Notes: generated by a model not told the origin, from the letters alone. Shown: positions 12,668 through 24,326, counted from the first letter of the stretch. The stretch is DNA of 64,000 nt from Sphagnum magellanicum (GCA_021904315.1 CM038918.1:10431349-10495348), one strand, 5' to 3'. Numbers and translations: made by a program.

Positions 12668-13937
12668 ATTGACAGACTCTCTGTGTGTGCGTTGAAGCGA
12701 TGGTGAAAGCCAGTGAGATTTGTTTGTTTTTTGGTTTCCCCTGGTAAAAGGTCGAAGCTTCATTGCTGCGTTGTGTTCTGGATCGCTGTTTTTCAGTGAA
12801 AGGGGGCTCTTTGATCATGGTTGTCGTTGCTAGCTTTTGCCGCCCTGTCTGTTTATGGTTTTTCTTTCTCATCCAGGTTTTCTCTTGAATCATGTTTCCT
12901 CCTGCATCAGAAAAGCTTTTGATTGGAAGCTGCAGACTGACTGACTCAGTAACACTCGAGGCTTTCTAAGTTTACAGTTGGATTGTTTGTTGACATGAGT
13001 GCTGCAGTATTCATGTGCTTTCTTCATTGGATCGTTTATTGGTTGGAAGATGTGAAGGGAGGAGAATTTTGAAGTTTGGTGGTGGCGGTTGTTGGATGAT
13101 GTTGTATTGTGCGCAGATCCGTTTGCAGATGCAAATGCTGAGGACTCCGGGGCGGGGTCCAAGGACTACGTCCATGTGCGTGTACAGCAACGCAACGGGA
13201 GAAAGAGCTTAACGACAGTTCAAGGCCTCAAGAAGGAGTTCAATTACAACAAAATCCTCAAGGATTTCAAAAAGGTATCTCCACTTTCTCCATCTAAATC
13301 AACATGGGGTCGACTCATGCTGATTCCCCTCTTTCTCATGTGGTTTGGTTTGCCTTGAAGGTTTCTGAATGGTATTCATGTGACCTTTTGTATGTTTATT
13401 AGAACACATTAGGGCTTTCGTTTGATTGGTTGTAATGTGTCTTGCATGTCCCTTGGATGTATCCAAGCGAAGTTGCTTTCTTCATGTATAGGTCAAAAGG
13501 TTTTGAAATGTTGCACCCTGGCATCATTCTATGCAGGAGTTTTGTTGCAATGGGACTGTTGTCCAAGACCCTGAGCTGGGTCAGGTATGTCATGGCTCTT
13601 GGTTTTCCTGTGCTAAGCATACTTCCAGGTGTGCATAGGAATATAGCAATATTTTATTGGGCATAGTTGAGGCAGGGAGATTTGTTGATGTCATAGAAAA
13701 AGACAAGTGGTTTATGGTGTAAGGGGGAATAGTCTGGATAGGAAAAATGAATATAATACTAGGGATTGTTCAAGATTGTGTGGGTTCTGACTCAATAGGG
13801 AGAATTGTCCACTTGAGTCTGATTCTCTATGGATACAGGTTATTCAGTTGCAAGGTGATCAGCGCAAGAATGTATCCCAGTTTCTGGTACAAGCAGGAGT
13901 GGTGAAGAAGGATTTGATCAAGATTCACGGGTTTTGA
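12453..13937 (+). CDS. SUI1: Translation initiation factor eIF1 (SUI1), four exons, intact
   Basis: eIF1 binds the 40S subunit and helps select the correct AUG during scanning. Coding exons are 12453-12489, 13117-13274, 13537-13584 and 13839-13937. Spliced, they give 113 residues, the usual plant SUI1 length, ending in the conserved IKIHGF. All introns are GT-AG; donors include GTGCGT and GTATCT, and the first intron (627 bp) holds an AC microsatellite. Exon 1 encodes MSDHDIQIPGAF. The phase-1 junction makes an Asp followed by PFADANAEDSGAGSK. Exon 2 carries the hallmark VQQRNGRKSLTTVQGLKK; exon 3 carries EFCCNGTVVQDPELGQ; exon 4 carries VIQLQGDQRKNVSQFL. No frameshift or missing motif is seen, so the gene looks functional. 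An alternative reading through the first donor gives a low-complexity peptide and was discarded. The upstream repeat R3 probably supplies the promoter. Confidence 0.97.
12634..12664. repeat. (AC)n microsatellite in SUI1 intron 1
   Basis: An uninterrupted AC dinucleotide run of 31 bases inside the first intron, potentially length-polymorphic. Confidence 0.95.
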
Positions 13938-16900
13938 GATAGATGTTCATATGTCTGCTTGCCACCTCAGTGTTCATGTGGTGGTCAGTTGAACAAGGCA
14001 GTTGATATTGGGCCTCTACATCTTTATTTGTAGGCCTTAAGAGTGGGACGCAGGTGCTTGGTAGTAGTGCAGAAGGAAATGGTGGAAGGGCTTGTCTGGG
14101 AGGTGGGCAAGGGTAGATTAAGGAGTTGTCAGACTTTCATGTTTGATACCCTTGTCTTTTTCCTAGGAATGGGTTGTGTTTACAGTTAATTTGATGAATA
14201 TGGAAGGTAACATTACACAAGATGTCCTACTAACTTTGTGCTGCAGTTCTTTGTTATTGGCTGTCTTGTGCATTGCTTGAGCCTCTGTGAAAGGTTGCTA
14301 GGTTGCATTTCTTGGCATTTGTGTTTTTAAAGAATGGCCATCATGTGTGGATGACAATACAAAACTTAATAGAATTCTGTAGATCTGATCTGAAAGCCTT
14401 TGAGGGTTGTGTTCACCTCTATAAGTAGGATGAATGCCTTGTCATAGCTGCCAAATGAAAGGGTGTCTGTATTTTGCCATCAGAGAAACAGATGATGTAA
14501 AGATTGAGAAGAGAAAGGGTTACTCAATGGTTTAAGATGTGGTTCCTCTCTTTGATGAAAGATCTGCTGTGAGCCTTGCATGTTATGTAGAACAAGTTGT
14601 ACCTATTTGGAGTTTGAAATGGAGGATAGGCATATTAGTCAAGTGAAAATTACTTGTGCAATTTAGAGGAAGAGGACTTTTCTCTCTTGGACCATTTCAC
14701 AATGGAACCATATGACAAATGCTTGCAGTGAATTGTGACAGGGAATTCAACTGGCCTTGATAATTTCATTGATGATGATTTATTGGAGTAGGTTTAGGTA
14801 GCACGATTTTAGGTTTCATAAGTTGTAAGTAATAAGTTGTCACTTGAAGAGTTCCAAACTCAAATCCATTTAGCCCATTCTCAAGTAACGAGGCATGCAA
14901 AGGTGTTTTTGGATTCATATTTGTTTAGAAAAATTTCTAACACCATATTCATGAGTAGATTTTCAATACCTTCTCAACCAATTTGCATCCCATTTTTTTT
15001 TCTTTAATTGAATTTCAATTCAATCCAATTGAATCTTAATCCAATTGATGAATTGAATTTAGTTGAATTGGAATCAAATGAGTTCAAATTACATTCAATG
15101 TATTTGAATTCAAGATGCATGCAATATCATTCAATATTTTCATTCAATTGGAACTTAAATTTTTCACAAAAATCAATTCATTTTTTTATCAATTGATCGT
15201 CACCAAGTGGTGGTGCACAACAATGTGGAGCCCAAGTGTAGGCTAAGAGATACTTTGGAACAAAAGGGTGATTATGCTCACATTCTTAAATCATGCATAT
15301 AAGGACATGGTAGAAACTAGATATTGTACTTGTGCTTGTTTGTTGGTGTTTAATGTTTGGCCAAGAAAAAGAAAAATATGTAAGGGATAATTTGAAGCCA
15401 CACCTTTATGGGACATTCCATTGGACCATCCCCTAGATTAGTGCTATGGATTGGCCCATCCATTAGATTACTATTATAGTTCCAAAATACATACTCTATG
15501 TATTTCTATGTCTTCATGCTTGACATGAAAATTATTTAAAAACATTTAATAGGCAATCCACAAATATGAGATTTTAGGACCTACCCATAATAATGTTTGG
15601 GCATGTCATTTTGTGACGATTATGAAATGATGTAATGTTGCTGGCACCTTGATCAAGGCATTCTTTAATATTAATGTGCATATGAATTCAATAATGAATT
15701 GATTCAAAACTACCAAAAAGCTCAACCTTCAAAGGGATTTTTTATATAAATGATGTAACTAATATAATTTTCACATATTTAAACCCTTAGAACTCCAAAT
15801 CATAACCTTAAGTTGTAAATGAATTCATAATTATCCCATATGGAAAGTACTGTCCAAGATATTCACATTTAAATATTAAGAGATAATAATCGATGGGTCA
15901 AGCGGCCAAGCATTTGTCATATCTTGCCAATGTTATCATACACATCTAAATGAGATAAATATCAGATATATATGTCTATGTCATTCATACCTACCTCTTT
16001 CAAACCTACGATCTTTCTCATTTCACTCCTTTTTCTTTCCAACCTACATGGATATGAAAAGGAAAATTAACATGTGTCTTTTCATGTCCATGTTATGTAT
16101 ATTAAAATATTTAATAACCTATCTCTTTTAAGCCTATCTATATCACCATTTTCCCATTTGCATTTACATGGACATGAAACATTTGACATAAATAATAATG
16201 AACTATTGGGAACCATATGGGAACATATAAAGAAAAGAAAAGAGGAGGGATGGAAATTTTTCTTAGTTTGGAATCTTGCCAAAGGGCAAAATCAATCATT
16301 CCACTTGTGTGGATAAATAACTAAATCAAGATTTCCATGGTCACAACTAGTATTATGAAAATTTTATTTTATAAGTAAAATATGGCATGTCATCTTGTGT
16401 TACCTAACTTATTTAACTTTAAGCTCCCCACATATGCAAAATAAATGGCAACAATGCCTTCACTCTTATTCTCAAAACACCCCTTTAGGAAGAAATTGCA
16501 ATGTTCATGTAGAACAATTCCTAGATGTGAAGGCACAAGACAAATATTAACATGCTTCCTATTAGGAGCCATCTTCTTGGATGACATTTCATACAAATAT
16601 GAATAATAAAATTTTAAAAGGAATTTTTATTTAGACTATTTTGGGGAAAAACTCGCCAATTTTTAATAAAAATCATCACATTTCCCCTTTATTTTTGGTT
16701 TGGTTGCATTTTTGTATGTATTTTTAAAAAGTTAAAATAGGTTTTAAGAACCTATAACATTTAATGTGAGATCCTTTTTTGGGATATTCAAAACTAATGT
16801 TATATAAATTTTTTGAAGAAAACCCTAATTAAAAGCATAGATTTTTATGATGGACCAGTTTTTAATTTTTTTAATTTTTAAAATTTTTGTCGGAGGTATT

Positions 16901-19515
16901 AATAATCAAGTGGTTTTATATTTTAATTTTAAAAAAAAGGAGTTTTATGTTTTGCATTAGTCCAAAAGGGAAATATTTTTACATCCTTGTGGATTAGGTT
17001 TTTTTTCCCCATGAAAAAGTGGCTTGGTATGGTATTAATCACTTTTGCATTATTCCTCAATTTTCCCAAATTGAACTCAAAAACTTAATTTTATTATTAT
17101 TTTATCTATGCTTATTCTAGCACAAATGAAGTTACTTTTCAAAGAAATGAGATTTGTACAGTAGCTATAAGCACATTCAATTGAACCCATTTTTTCGTCA
17201 TAATATTTCTTTTGCTATAAAAAATTGCTAAATTTTGTTTCTAATATTTTAAAGAAAAAATCCTAATTCATTTCATTCACACAAAAAGAATAAAATAACT
17301 CAAAAACATAGGTGGCAAGTGATGTGTCATTGGGGTTAAGGAGAAAATAAATGCTTTGAAATAATTTATCTCTAATAATAAATATTTTAAACTTTTTTGA
17401 ATTTGGCTTCAAGTTAAGATGGAATAAGGAGGTGATTTCAACCCCTTATTTCAAATGATTCAAATATTTCCTTCTATGAAATTTAGTGTAATCTAACTTT
17501 CTCATTAGACCTTTCCACCTTAGGCATGAACATTTGAATAGCTTAATCAATGTAGGATTAAATTAATCCCATTGTAGAATGTTGAATCAAATTATATTTG
17601 GGTTGGTTTACAAATCTATGATACCCCTCCAATCCCTTGGGGCAAATTTCATTTTTAACATAGATAGATCAAGAAGAAAAACCTTACGATGAGAACCCAT
17701 CCATCAAAAGGACAAGGCAAATGTGAACAAAAGTAGACACAACCAAAGAGAAAAAAAATCAAATAATCAACAAAAATTAGGTAAAGACCTTATGCAAAGA
17801 AGACTCATGACAACAAAATAACAATCAGAGATAACAAAGAAGATCTAAGACAAAGAAGAATGTCATCTGCTACAAATTGGTTAGTAATGGAGGTGCACCA
17901 GTTATGGTGTGTGGAAGAGATGACGAACCTTGACCAAAAGGGTGTCTTCATTTGTCTCAAGGTCCCCTTCATGGTTAAAATGAGTGCTTAGGTGCAAGGG
18001 GTGCATATTGATGAGTTTTTTCTTTTCAATTTTGATTTTGAAAGTTTGGCAAAATTTTAAATTCTTTTTAAAATTTTGATCAAATTTACATATTTAAAAA
18101 TCTGTTTTCTTTTGTGTTGCCAAGTGCCAATTTGCCCAAAAAAATCATTGTTGGTGAATAGAAGCAACCATCAAAGCATTTACACTGCAATTCCTTTTAA
18201 CATGTAGACAACCAAATATAGGAATTTGGTGATTTTTCCCATCAATAAATAAATAAATAAATAAATGAGTTTTGGGGATCGAAACCCTCATAAACATTGG
18301 TTTTTTGAGTGAAGATTTGCCACTTGGTGACAACAAAAAAGGGGGCTACAAAGGCTTCATAAGGTTTTTTGGGAAAAAATTCATAAATTTTTCATATTTA
18401 AACATTTTTTTAAAGCATATCTCTAGATCATAATTTTTAAAATCCCTTCTTTGACATGTAGCCAAATTTGGTTAGGCCATCTTGTAAATGATTGCCAACC
18501 CACCTACCTCACAAAACAAAAAAGTGAGAAAAAAACTATAGTCATAAATCACTTCATTTTGAAATTTTGATGTTTAATTTCATTTTTGGACAGAATCTCA
18601 CAAGTAAGAAAAGATGCCGATAACATATTGAGATGCAGGGAAATGGTAAAAGACATATATGTCAAATAAATAATTAATGATGAAAATTCCATGTCAAAAA
18701 TTGAGTATTCCAAAGGTTTTTTTTTCCTTCACAAAATTTTCTGTAAAAAATAGATTTTCCCCAAAACTTTTAAACAAATTTTCAAATAATATAATTATCA
18801 TCAAAGTTGCCAAATTACTATGTTAACAACCATTTTTTCTTACAATATTTAGACCATTGTTTTTAATTTTGACGAATTTTCGCTTTTTGCAACTTGGAAA
18901 AATATGGTGTCACCACATTCAAAGGATTTTTGTGAGAAAATGACCCTAAATTTGCCAATTTTCAAAAAAAATTAAAAAATCAAACTTTAAAATTAAAAAA
19001 AAAACAGTTCCAGTATGTAGCCATAACATAAAAGGATTCTTAAATTTTTTGTTAGTCATTTATCATCCAAGTTCAGGTTTAGGGTTTGAGCTTAAGAGAC
19101 TCCTTTATTTTTAAGGAAGACAAGGGTTATAGTATTTAAGTGTAATAAGATAGAGAGGGTGTTAAACAGGCTTGTGTGTATGTGTGAAAAAAAAATGTTA
19201 TAGCCCAATGAAATTGTTGGGATTCGGTGATTTGAATTTTTTTTCTTAGTTATCTTGACTGAACTAGTAATTAAATGTGTAATAGGGTTTGGTAGATTTC
19301 AAAGAATTTTAAAGGGCCAATTGAAATGGTAAAAAGGGACCATTAGTTTTAATATTCAGCAAAATAGGATTACGTATAGGCTTAAAGAATTTTTTTCAGA
19401 CCAATGGGATTATTGGAGGTCTGAATTATTATTTTTCAATTATCTTGAGTGTAGTTATAGTTCAATATGTAATACCTATTTACAAGGTCCGGGCACATTA
19501 CTTGTGCACTTTGTT
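13938..19515. other. SUI1 3' flank and AT-rich intergenic DNA
   Basis: The first few hundred bases after the SUI1 stop are presumably its 3' UTR. Beyond about 14.9 kb the DNA becomes strongly AT-rich with many A and T tracts. I recognise no gene, RNA or bounded transposon in it. An AAAT run lies near 18243-18266. Confidence 0.55.
15007..15195. repeat. Low-complexity (AATTGAATTC-like) tract
   Basis: About 190 bp dominated by TTGAATTx and CAATTxAAT words. Most are near-palindromic around AATT, so the tract is rich in self-complementary short words. The apparent 62-codon frame through it is a composition artefact. Confidence 0.6.
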
Positions 19516-19837
19516 GGCCTTGCCTACCAAGGCAAGGATATTGTGTTTAGGCTAATTATAGAGTACAGTAGCTTAATGGATTTTGGCCCCTAGGTAGTAG
19601 GTCTATTTTTATATGACCATTTTTGAAAGATGATATTTAGGCTTGTGTTGAAACTTGAGATTAGTTATAGAGCTTTGATATCTTGAAGGATCTTGGTTTG
19701 TTTTAGAGTTTTTTTTTGAAGATTATATTTTTGCATGGTGAAATATTTGAATTTTTCCATAATTCTTCTTTTGCCTTAATGTACTTTTTAATGTAAATGG
19801 CAAGGCCACAATGTGACACACCCCTTGTTTTTGTATT
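19516..19837 (-). repeat. Dispersed repeat R2, inverted copy
   Basis: Reverse-oriented copy of the repeat at 7441-7765 and 22736-23065. It starts at GGCCTTGCCTACCAAGGCAA and ends at GTGACACACCCCTTGT. Internal landmarks such as TTTTTGCATGGTGAAATATT match in the reverse complement. Confidence 0.75.
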
Positions 19838-19859
19838 GAGAACTCTGGTGATAAAGCCT

Positions 19860-19985
19860 CAACCCTAATCACTAGAGTAGCGGACTATACTCAAAGAGTG
19901 TGAGGAGAAGAGGTCCAATTGGGATTTGAACTCCCGACCTATTTGGCTAACTCACAAAGCCACACCCCTTAGCCAGGGGTAGCAC
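19860..19985 (-). mobile_element. tRNA-derived SINE-like sequence
   Basis: On the minus strand a GTTCAAATCC B-box (19922-19931) is preceded by a GTGGCTTTGTGAGTTAG stretch at A-box distance, giving a split RNA polymerase III promoter. The arms do not fold into a proper tRNA cloverleaf, so a SINE head or tRNA-like relic is more likely than a functional tRNA. Ends and tail were not resolved. Confidence 0.5.
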
Positions 19986-20763
19986 CTCAAATTGTTGCAA
20001 GTGTCTTCTTTGTTGCACAATCATCTTCTTGAAAGCTTTTAGCATTGTAAATAAATCATTGAAGCACATGCAAACCCTTGCGCAACAACAACAAGAGCAA
20101 AGATTTAGGGGCAAGAAGTTGCGATCTACTAATCTTTGCTCTCGTTGCTACATGAAGGTTCTCCATCTCCATCCACTTTAGTGATTTGTTTACGATGTTG
20201 AAGCTTTCGAGAAGATGACGGGTGTGACAAACAAGGCACTTGCAGCCATTTTGATTTGTTGCATGGACATCTCTCTTGAAGGTAATGGGGCAGATTGCAT
20301 GAAAATGAGAGCATTGGACATACATGAGCAGTGACATTTGTTAATTGAGAGATGAAGGAAGGTCACTAGTGAAAGTGTGGAGATGAGGAGAAACAAGTGT
20401 GAAACTTCTTTGTTGTTTTTTTGGGGGCAGCAGTACGTCATTCAAGTGTGCAGTCAAACATATTAGATGTTGTTTTGTAGAATCTGATGCTGGCTTGGTA
20501 CAATTTGAGAGTCTGAGACATCATATTTCAGGAAAGGCTTCACATGAATCTCAGTAGGGAATTAAGGTGTCCCATTGAGTCTAGAATTAGAGTAGTAGCA
20601 GCCATAAGTGGGTGGAACACCTTTAAAAGTGTCCAGATATTGTTGCTAGAATTGAGAGATGCTGAGGGTGAACATGAAAGTGTTTTGTCTTTGACTTGAG
20701 AACCACATGTTGAAGACAAAAATGCTGAATGCATTTGATTAGAAGGAAATTTTGCTTAAGTTT

Positions 20764-21129
20764 ATGGATCCTAATTTCGCAGAAGTTCAGCGCTGGAGAA
20801 CTGTCTCCATCTTTGAAGAAGCAGATAGTCAGAGAGTAGTGTACTGGTATGGAGATGCTGATTTGCAGACCTGTTATGAACTCAAATTCCTTAATCGGAT
20901 TAGACTTGGTATGAATGTCGGTGCAATGTGGTGGTTGTGCAGAGTGTTCAAACTGTGTCTGAAATGTGAATTGTGTGCACACAATTTCAGTCCTTACACA
21001 GAAGGAAGAAGAACTAAGTATGGGGAGGAAGATAAGGAAAATGTTTGGCAAAGGATTGAATGGATTGCTACCTTGTTCTGCATGTTGGGTGTGGTGAACA
21101 CAGCAGGAGGTTCTGCTGCTGATGTGTAG
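20764..21129 (+). CDS. Unrecognised open frame, 121 codons
   Basis: An ATG-started frame in a locally GC-richer stretch (about 20.4-21.25 kb) that looks more exon-like than its AT-rich surroundings. The peptide has mixed composition, with a WWLCRVFKLCLKCELCAH Cys cluster in the middle. No homologous family is recognised. An overlapping 187-codon frame on the minus strand lacks an ATG. It could be a fragment of a gene, a captured exon or chance. The surrounding 19986-21319 holds nothing else I can name. Confidence 0.2.
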   Translation: MDPNFAEVQRWRTVSIFEEADSQRVVYWYGDADLQTCYELKFLNRIRLGMNVGAMWWLCRVFKLCLKCELCAHNFSPYTEGRRTKYGEEDKENVWQRIEWIATLFCMLGVVNTAGGSAADV

Positions 21130-21319
21130 TGTTGAATCAGATTGTCCTCTGATGGGTTGAGCCTGGTGGGTTGTGAATTGCAGCAATTTGCTTGCAGATC
21201 CGGACTTGGATGTGCTGAGGAGGCATCGTCTTGATCAGTCTATGGCATTCTCTTGATCCAGAAAATTCAGGAAGGAAGCTTGTTATGGAAAGAGTCTAAT
21301 TGTATCCTAGTGTTGTTAT

Positions 21320-21530
21320 GGTGCATTCACACTTGATGTTAAGTCAGTGTTAAATGAAAATCTAGGTGGCATCTTAGGTGGCACCCAATGTTAAGTGGGC
21401 CATAGCTCAATGTTAAGTGAATGTTAGCTTAACATAAAATTTTCATGGCAACTATGTTTAAGTCCTAAATGGCTAGCATGGTGGTAGGGGACCTAACCTT
21501 AGAGTCCCTAACACCAAGTGTGAATGCACC
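21320..21530 (+). mobile_element. MITE, 211 bp, copy 1
   Basis: Terminal inverted repeats are GGTGCATTCACACTTGATGT at the left and the complement of a GGTGCATTCACACTTGGTGT-like end at the right. The interior has no coding capacity and is rich in TTAAGT/AACATT words. A diverged inverted copy lies at 21714-21921. Flanks TTGTTAT and TTTATTAT are similar, but a target duplication is not certain. Confidence 0.75.
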
Positions 21531-21713
21531 TTTATTATTGTACTACAACTTGCATTGCAAGAAGGGAGGAGGAGTTCCTTAAAGAAGGGTGAAGTCCCTT
21601 TGTGATGAGTGTCCCAAAGTTCAACCAGTAACTCCTCACATAATGAATGGCACTGCCATTATGAAAATGACATCCATAAGGATGAAAAATATTCAACACA
21701 CTTTTTTTTAAAG

Positions 21714-21921
21714 GACTGTTCACACTTGGTGTTAGGGACTCTAGTGTTTGAGTTCCTTAACACCATACTAATCATTTAAGACTTAAATGTAAACATGAAC
21801 ATTTTATGTTAAACTAACATTCACTTAACATTAAGCTATCGCTCATTTAACATTGGGTGCCACCTAGTATGCCACCTAGATTTTCAATTAACATTGATTT
21901 AACATCAAGTGTGAATGCACC
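21714..21921 (-). mobile_element. MITE, 208 bp, inverted copy 2
   Basis: Reverse-oriented relative of the 21320-21530 element. It keeps the terminal GTGTGAATGCACC at its right end; the left end is worn to GGACTGTTCACACTTGG. Together the two copies form a long imperfect inverted repeat with about 183 bp between the arms. Confidence 0.75.
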
Positions 21922-22339
21922 ATTATAAATTGGAAACACATGGTGGTTAGCATGGTGAAGCCTGATAAGATCCTTCAGTTATGCTGGGAATGTTTCTGTA
22001 GTGGACTCCATATAACCCTAGAATGTAGGGACATTAAACTTTGGCCCGCCTTAATGCCACGACCCTACAAAGGTAGGGTCAACAACAAACCTTCTATAAC
22101 AGAACATCAACTCCAGAAAGGCATCTCAGGATCCATTGATAAGAGGGGGGAAAAATTCAATTTTTTTTTTTTCCCCATCCATTCTTTCTTCCATTGTGGA
22201 TCATTGGATAGATTGCCTTTCTCTGCCAAAAACACATTCAAAAGATCAACTTCTGGTCAAGTGATAATTTAAACAAGCTCAGGAAGAGAACCAAAACCAG
22301 GGTTCAAGAAGAAGAGGCTCCACACTCTCTTGTCTTTGG

Positions 22340-22525
22340 AGGTTTTCAATTGCCAGAGGTGAGAAAAAAATGAGTAAACATCGCCAGATTCCTCCTATAC
22401 CTATTTGGTTTCCAGTGTATCGCCAAATATACAGAAGGATGATTAAAAAGTGTATATATTTCATAGTTGGGTTTTTAGCCATATTGGCTAAATCTTCCTA
22501 GGTAGTCCATCGCCACTTTGGCCCC
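22340..22525 (-). repeat. Repeat R3, inverted partial copy
   Basis: The reverse complement carries GTGGCGATGG, GATTTAGCCAATATGGCTA and TCTGGCGATGTTTACTCATT, paralleling copies A and B of R3 in the same order. It faces copy B at 23376-23640. The two may be long inverted termini of one element of about 1.3 kb, or independent insertions. Confidence 0.4.
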
Positions 22526-22735
22526 AAAACAAAATTCTTTAAAGAAAAACACTACCTCTCTCTCGGTTGTTTGGTTCATGCGATGGTGACTGGGTGACGT
22601 ACATTGTTACCTATGCGGATGACAGAAGGATGAACAGAAACAACAAAGGATGAAAGTCACAATGTGTCACACCTAAAGCTACTGCAACAATAAAGGCAAA
22701 CGAGAAAACATCCAGACTCCAAAATCATCATAAAC

Positions 22736-23065
22736 AAGGGGTGTGTCACACTGTGGCCTAACCATTTACATTAAAAAGTATCTTAAGCAAAAGGAGAATT
22801 ATGGAAACTCAAAATATTTCACCATGCAAAAATACAATCTTCAAAAAACCCTCTAAATTAAACAAACCAAAATCCTTCGAGATATTTATAACTCTATAAC
22901 TAATCTCAAGTTACAACGCTAGCCAAAAATATATATCATGTTTCAAAAATCCTCATATAAAAATAGACCTATTATTTATTACCTAGGGGTCAAAATCCCT
23001 TAAGCTACTATAATACTCTATAATGAATCTAAACACAATATCTTTGCCTTGGTAGGCAAGGCCAA
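22736..23065 (+). repeat. Dispersed repeat R2, copy 3
   Basis: Collinear with 7441-7765: it starts ACAAGGGGTGTGTCACACTG, contains ATTTCACCATGCAAAAATAC and AATCCCTTAAGCTACTAT, and ends GGTAGGCAAGGCCAATGAAA. It lies about 1.4 kb upstream of the SPX start codon. Confidence 0.75.
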
Positions 23066-23144
23066 TGAAAAAAAGGAAGCGGCTTCTGGAAAGAGTAGGC
23101 TAGGCTACATACTTTCTTACTTACTTTACTTACTTACTAGAAAA

Positions 23145-23219
23145 GCATATGCTGTGGAATTTTGGAGTGCACTCAGGTGGAGTATTCTTAGTGCAGTCCT
23201 TTACCCACAGAGGATATGC
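23145..23219. promoter_or_regulatory. Two P1BS motifs (PHR1-type sites) upstream of SPX
   Basis: GCATATGC (23145-23152) and GGATATGC (23212-23219) both fit GNATATNC, the palindromic site bound by PHR1-type MYB factors in phosphate-starvation promoters. SPX genes are classic PHR1 targets. The sites lie 1.3-1.4 kb before the start codon but only about 400 bp before the leader that seems to begin after repeat R3. I estimate a chance rate near one site per 3 kb, so two 67 bp apart is suggestive only. Confidence 0.5.
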
Positions 23220-23375
23220 TCCCATATATGCGCAGAGTGCAATAGTATGTGGTACGGGAAAATCATCATTTGATGTGTGCGGATTGAGTTGGGGGCCCAA
23301 ATGTGGCTTATTTTTTTGCTTTTTTTACAAATTTGTTTTTGGGGGTGTGGTCAATTTTGTGATGTAGTAGTAAAG

Positions 23376-23640
23376 TGGCGATCATCCATAGGAGATTTGG
23401 CTACAAGCTAAATGATGAAAGTAAATTTATTTAAACTCCTTCTACATTTCTTTGGCTACTTACTTGGAACCATTGTGTAGATAGATAGATAGATAGATAG
23501 ATATTTTTGTGATTTTTTCTTAAATTTTGGTCGAGTTCTGGCTATTGGAAATATTTTGTTAAATGACTTGACTTTAGCCATTTTAATTTTTAATCTCGCT
23601 TTTTGGCTACATTTATATATGTATGTAGCCAGTTAAAAAA
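23376..23640 (+). repeat. Repeat R3, copy B, upstream of the SPX leader
   Basis: Homologue of 11957-12190. It contains GTGGCGATCATCCATAGGAG, TTCTTTGGCTACTTACTTGG, TTTTCTTAAATTTTGGTCGA and a final TTTTTGGCTACATTTATATA with GTAGCC. A TAGA microsatellite (23478-23503) is inserted inside it. Like copy A, it stops where a gene leader appears to start, with a TATA-like TTTATATA near its 3' edge (about 23612). Confidence 0.65.
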
Positions 23641-23728
23641 GGCCTGGAACTTCAGGCGAAGGAGCAAAATGAAAGAAAGACGTGGACTTCCTGACAACAG
23701 CATCGCCGGCGAAGATCCCTATTCTGAT

Positions 23729-23729
<1 letters not shown>

Positions 23730-23767
<38 letters not shown>
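23730..23767. repeat. (CT)n microsatellite in the probable SPX leader
   Basis: A 38-base CT run. CT/GA runs are common in plant 5' leaders. It creates long artefactual frames on both strands. Confidence 0.9.
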
Positions 23768-23771
<4 letters not shown>

Positions 23772-23804
23772 CTGGTGCTTCTGCTTGCATCTCCTCTTAA
23801 GAAG

Positions 23805-24115
23805 GTATTTCTCGCCCTCGATTTTGTTGGCCGTGAAGTCTTGTTCCTTCACGAAATCTTGACTCATCAGATTGCGCGGTCGTTTTCGTTAAGTACTCAC
23901 GCGCCGCGCTGTGCCTCATCTCGTTTTGATTTGGGATCTGGTGGTTTTTTTGTTTGTTCGGTAGCGGCATTGATCGGGCGTTTGTTTGCCGTGCTTTGCT
24001 TGCATGCTTGTGAAGCTGTCTCTCTCCCAGTCCTTAGGGTTGATTGCTGGTTACTTGTTACTCTGAGTGTTTGCATTCCGCGGATTCAGTTCGATTTCTC
24101 TTCTTCTTCTTTCAG
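23805..24115 (+). other. Possible leader intron of the SPX gene
   Basis: AAG followed by GTATTT at 23805 is a plausible donor, and a pyrimidine-rich CTTCTTCTTCTTTCAG ending at 24115 is a strong acceptor, bounding a 311-bp candidate 5'-UTR intron. This supports a start site just after repeat R3. The alternative is a simple leader driven by the TATA-like box at 24327. Confidence 0.35.
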
Positions 24116-24326
24116 TGTTGCTGCGTAGTAGAAAATAAGAACGTTATCTGTTTTCGAAAATAAGCGATTTGTAGGGTGGTGCGCACGCACTCTCTTTCTT
24201 TCTTTCTCTGTTCTCGAAACGTCTCTCTTTTGCTGTGTGAAAATGATTTGCGGTTGCACGGCGTGTTTCGAGTTCAACGGCAGGACTCAGTGTACTCTGC
24301 GTATGCAAGTGAAGTCGCATTCCTAG

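Noticed and set aside
12175..12695. Long frames across the SUI1 leader, exon 1 and intron 1
   Set aside because: They are driven by GA-rich, T-rich and AC-repeat sequence; only 12453-12489 is coding, as the splice to 13117 restores the conserved eIF1 protein.
19860..19985. Functional tRNA gene on the minus strand
   Set aside because: There is a good B-box, but the acceptor and T stems do not pair as a complete tRNA; a SINE-type relic is more likely.
20623..21186. 187-codon frame on the minus strand
   Set aside because: It starts with TTG, has no recognised motif, and overlaps another open frame.
23603..24128. Frames of 65-148 codons over the CT microsatellite
   Set aside because: The translation is a Ser-Leu or Arg-Glu run from the dinucleotide repeat with no conserved part; this region is better explained as leader and leader intron.
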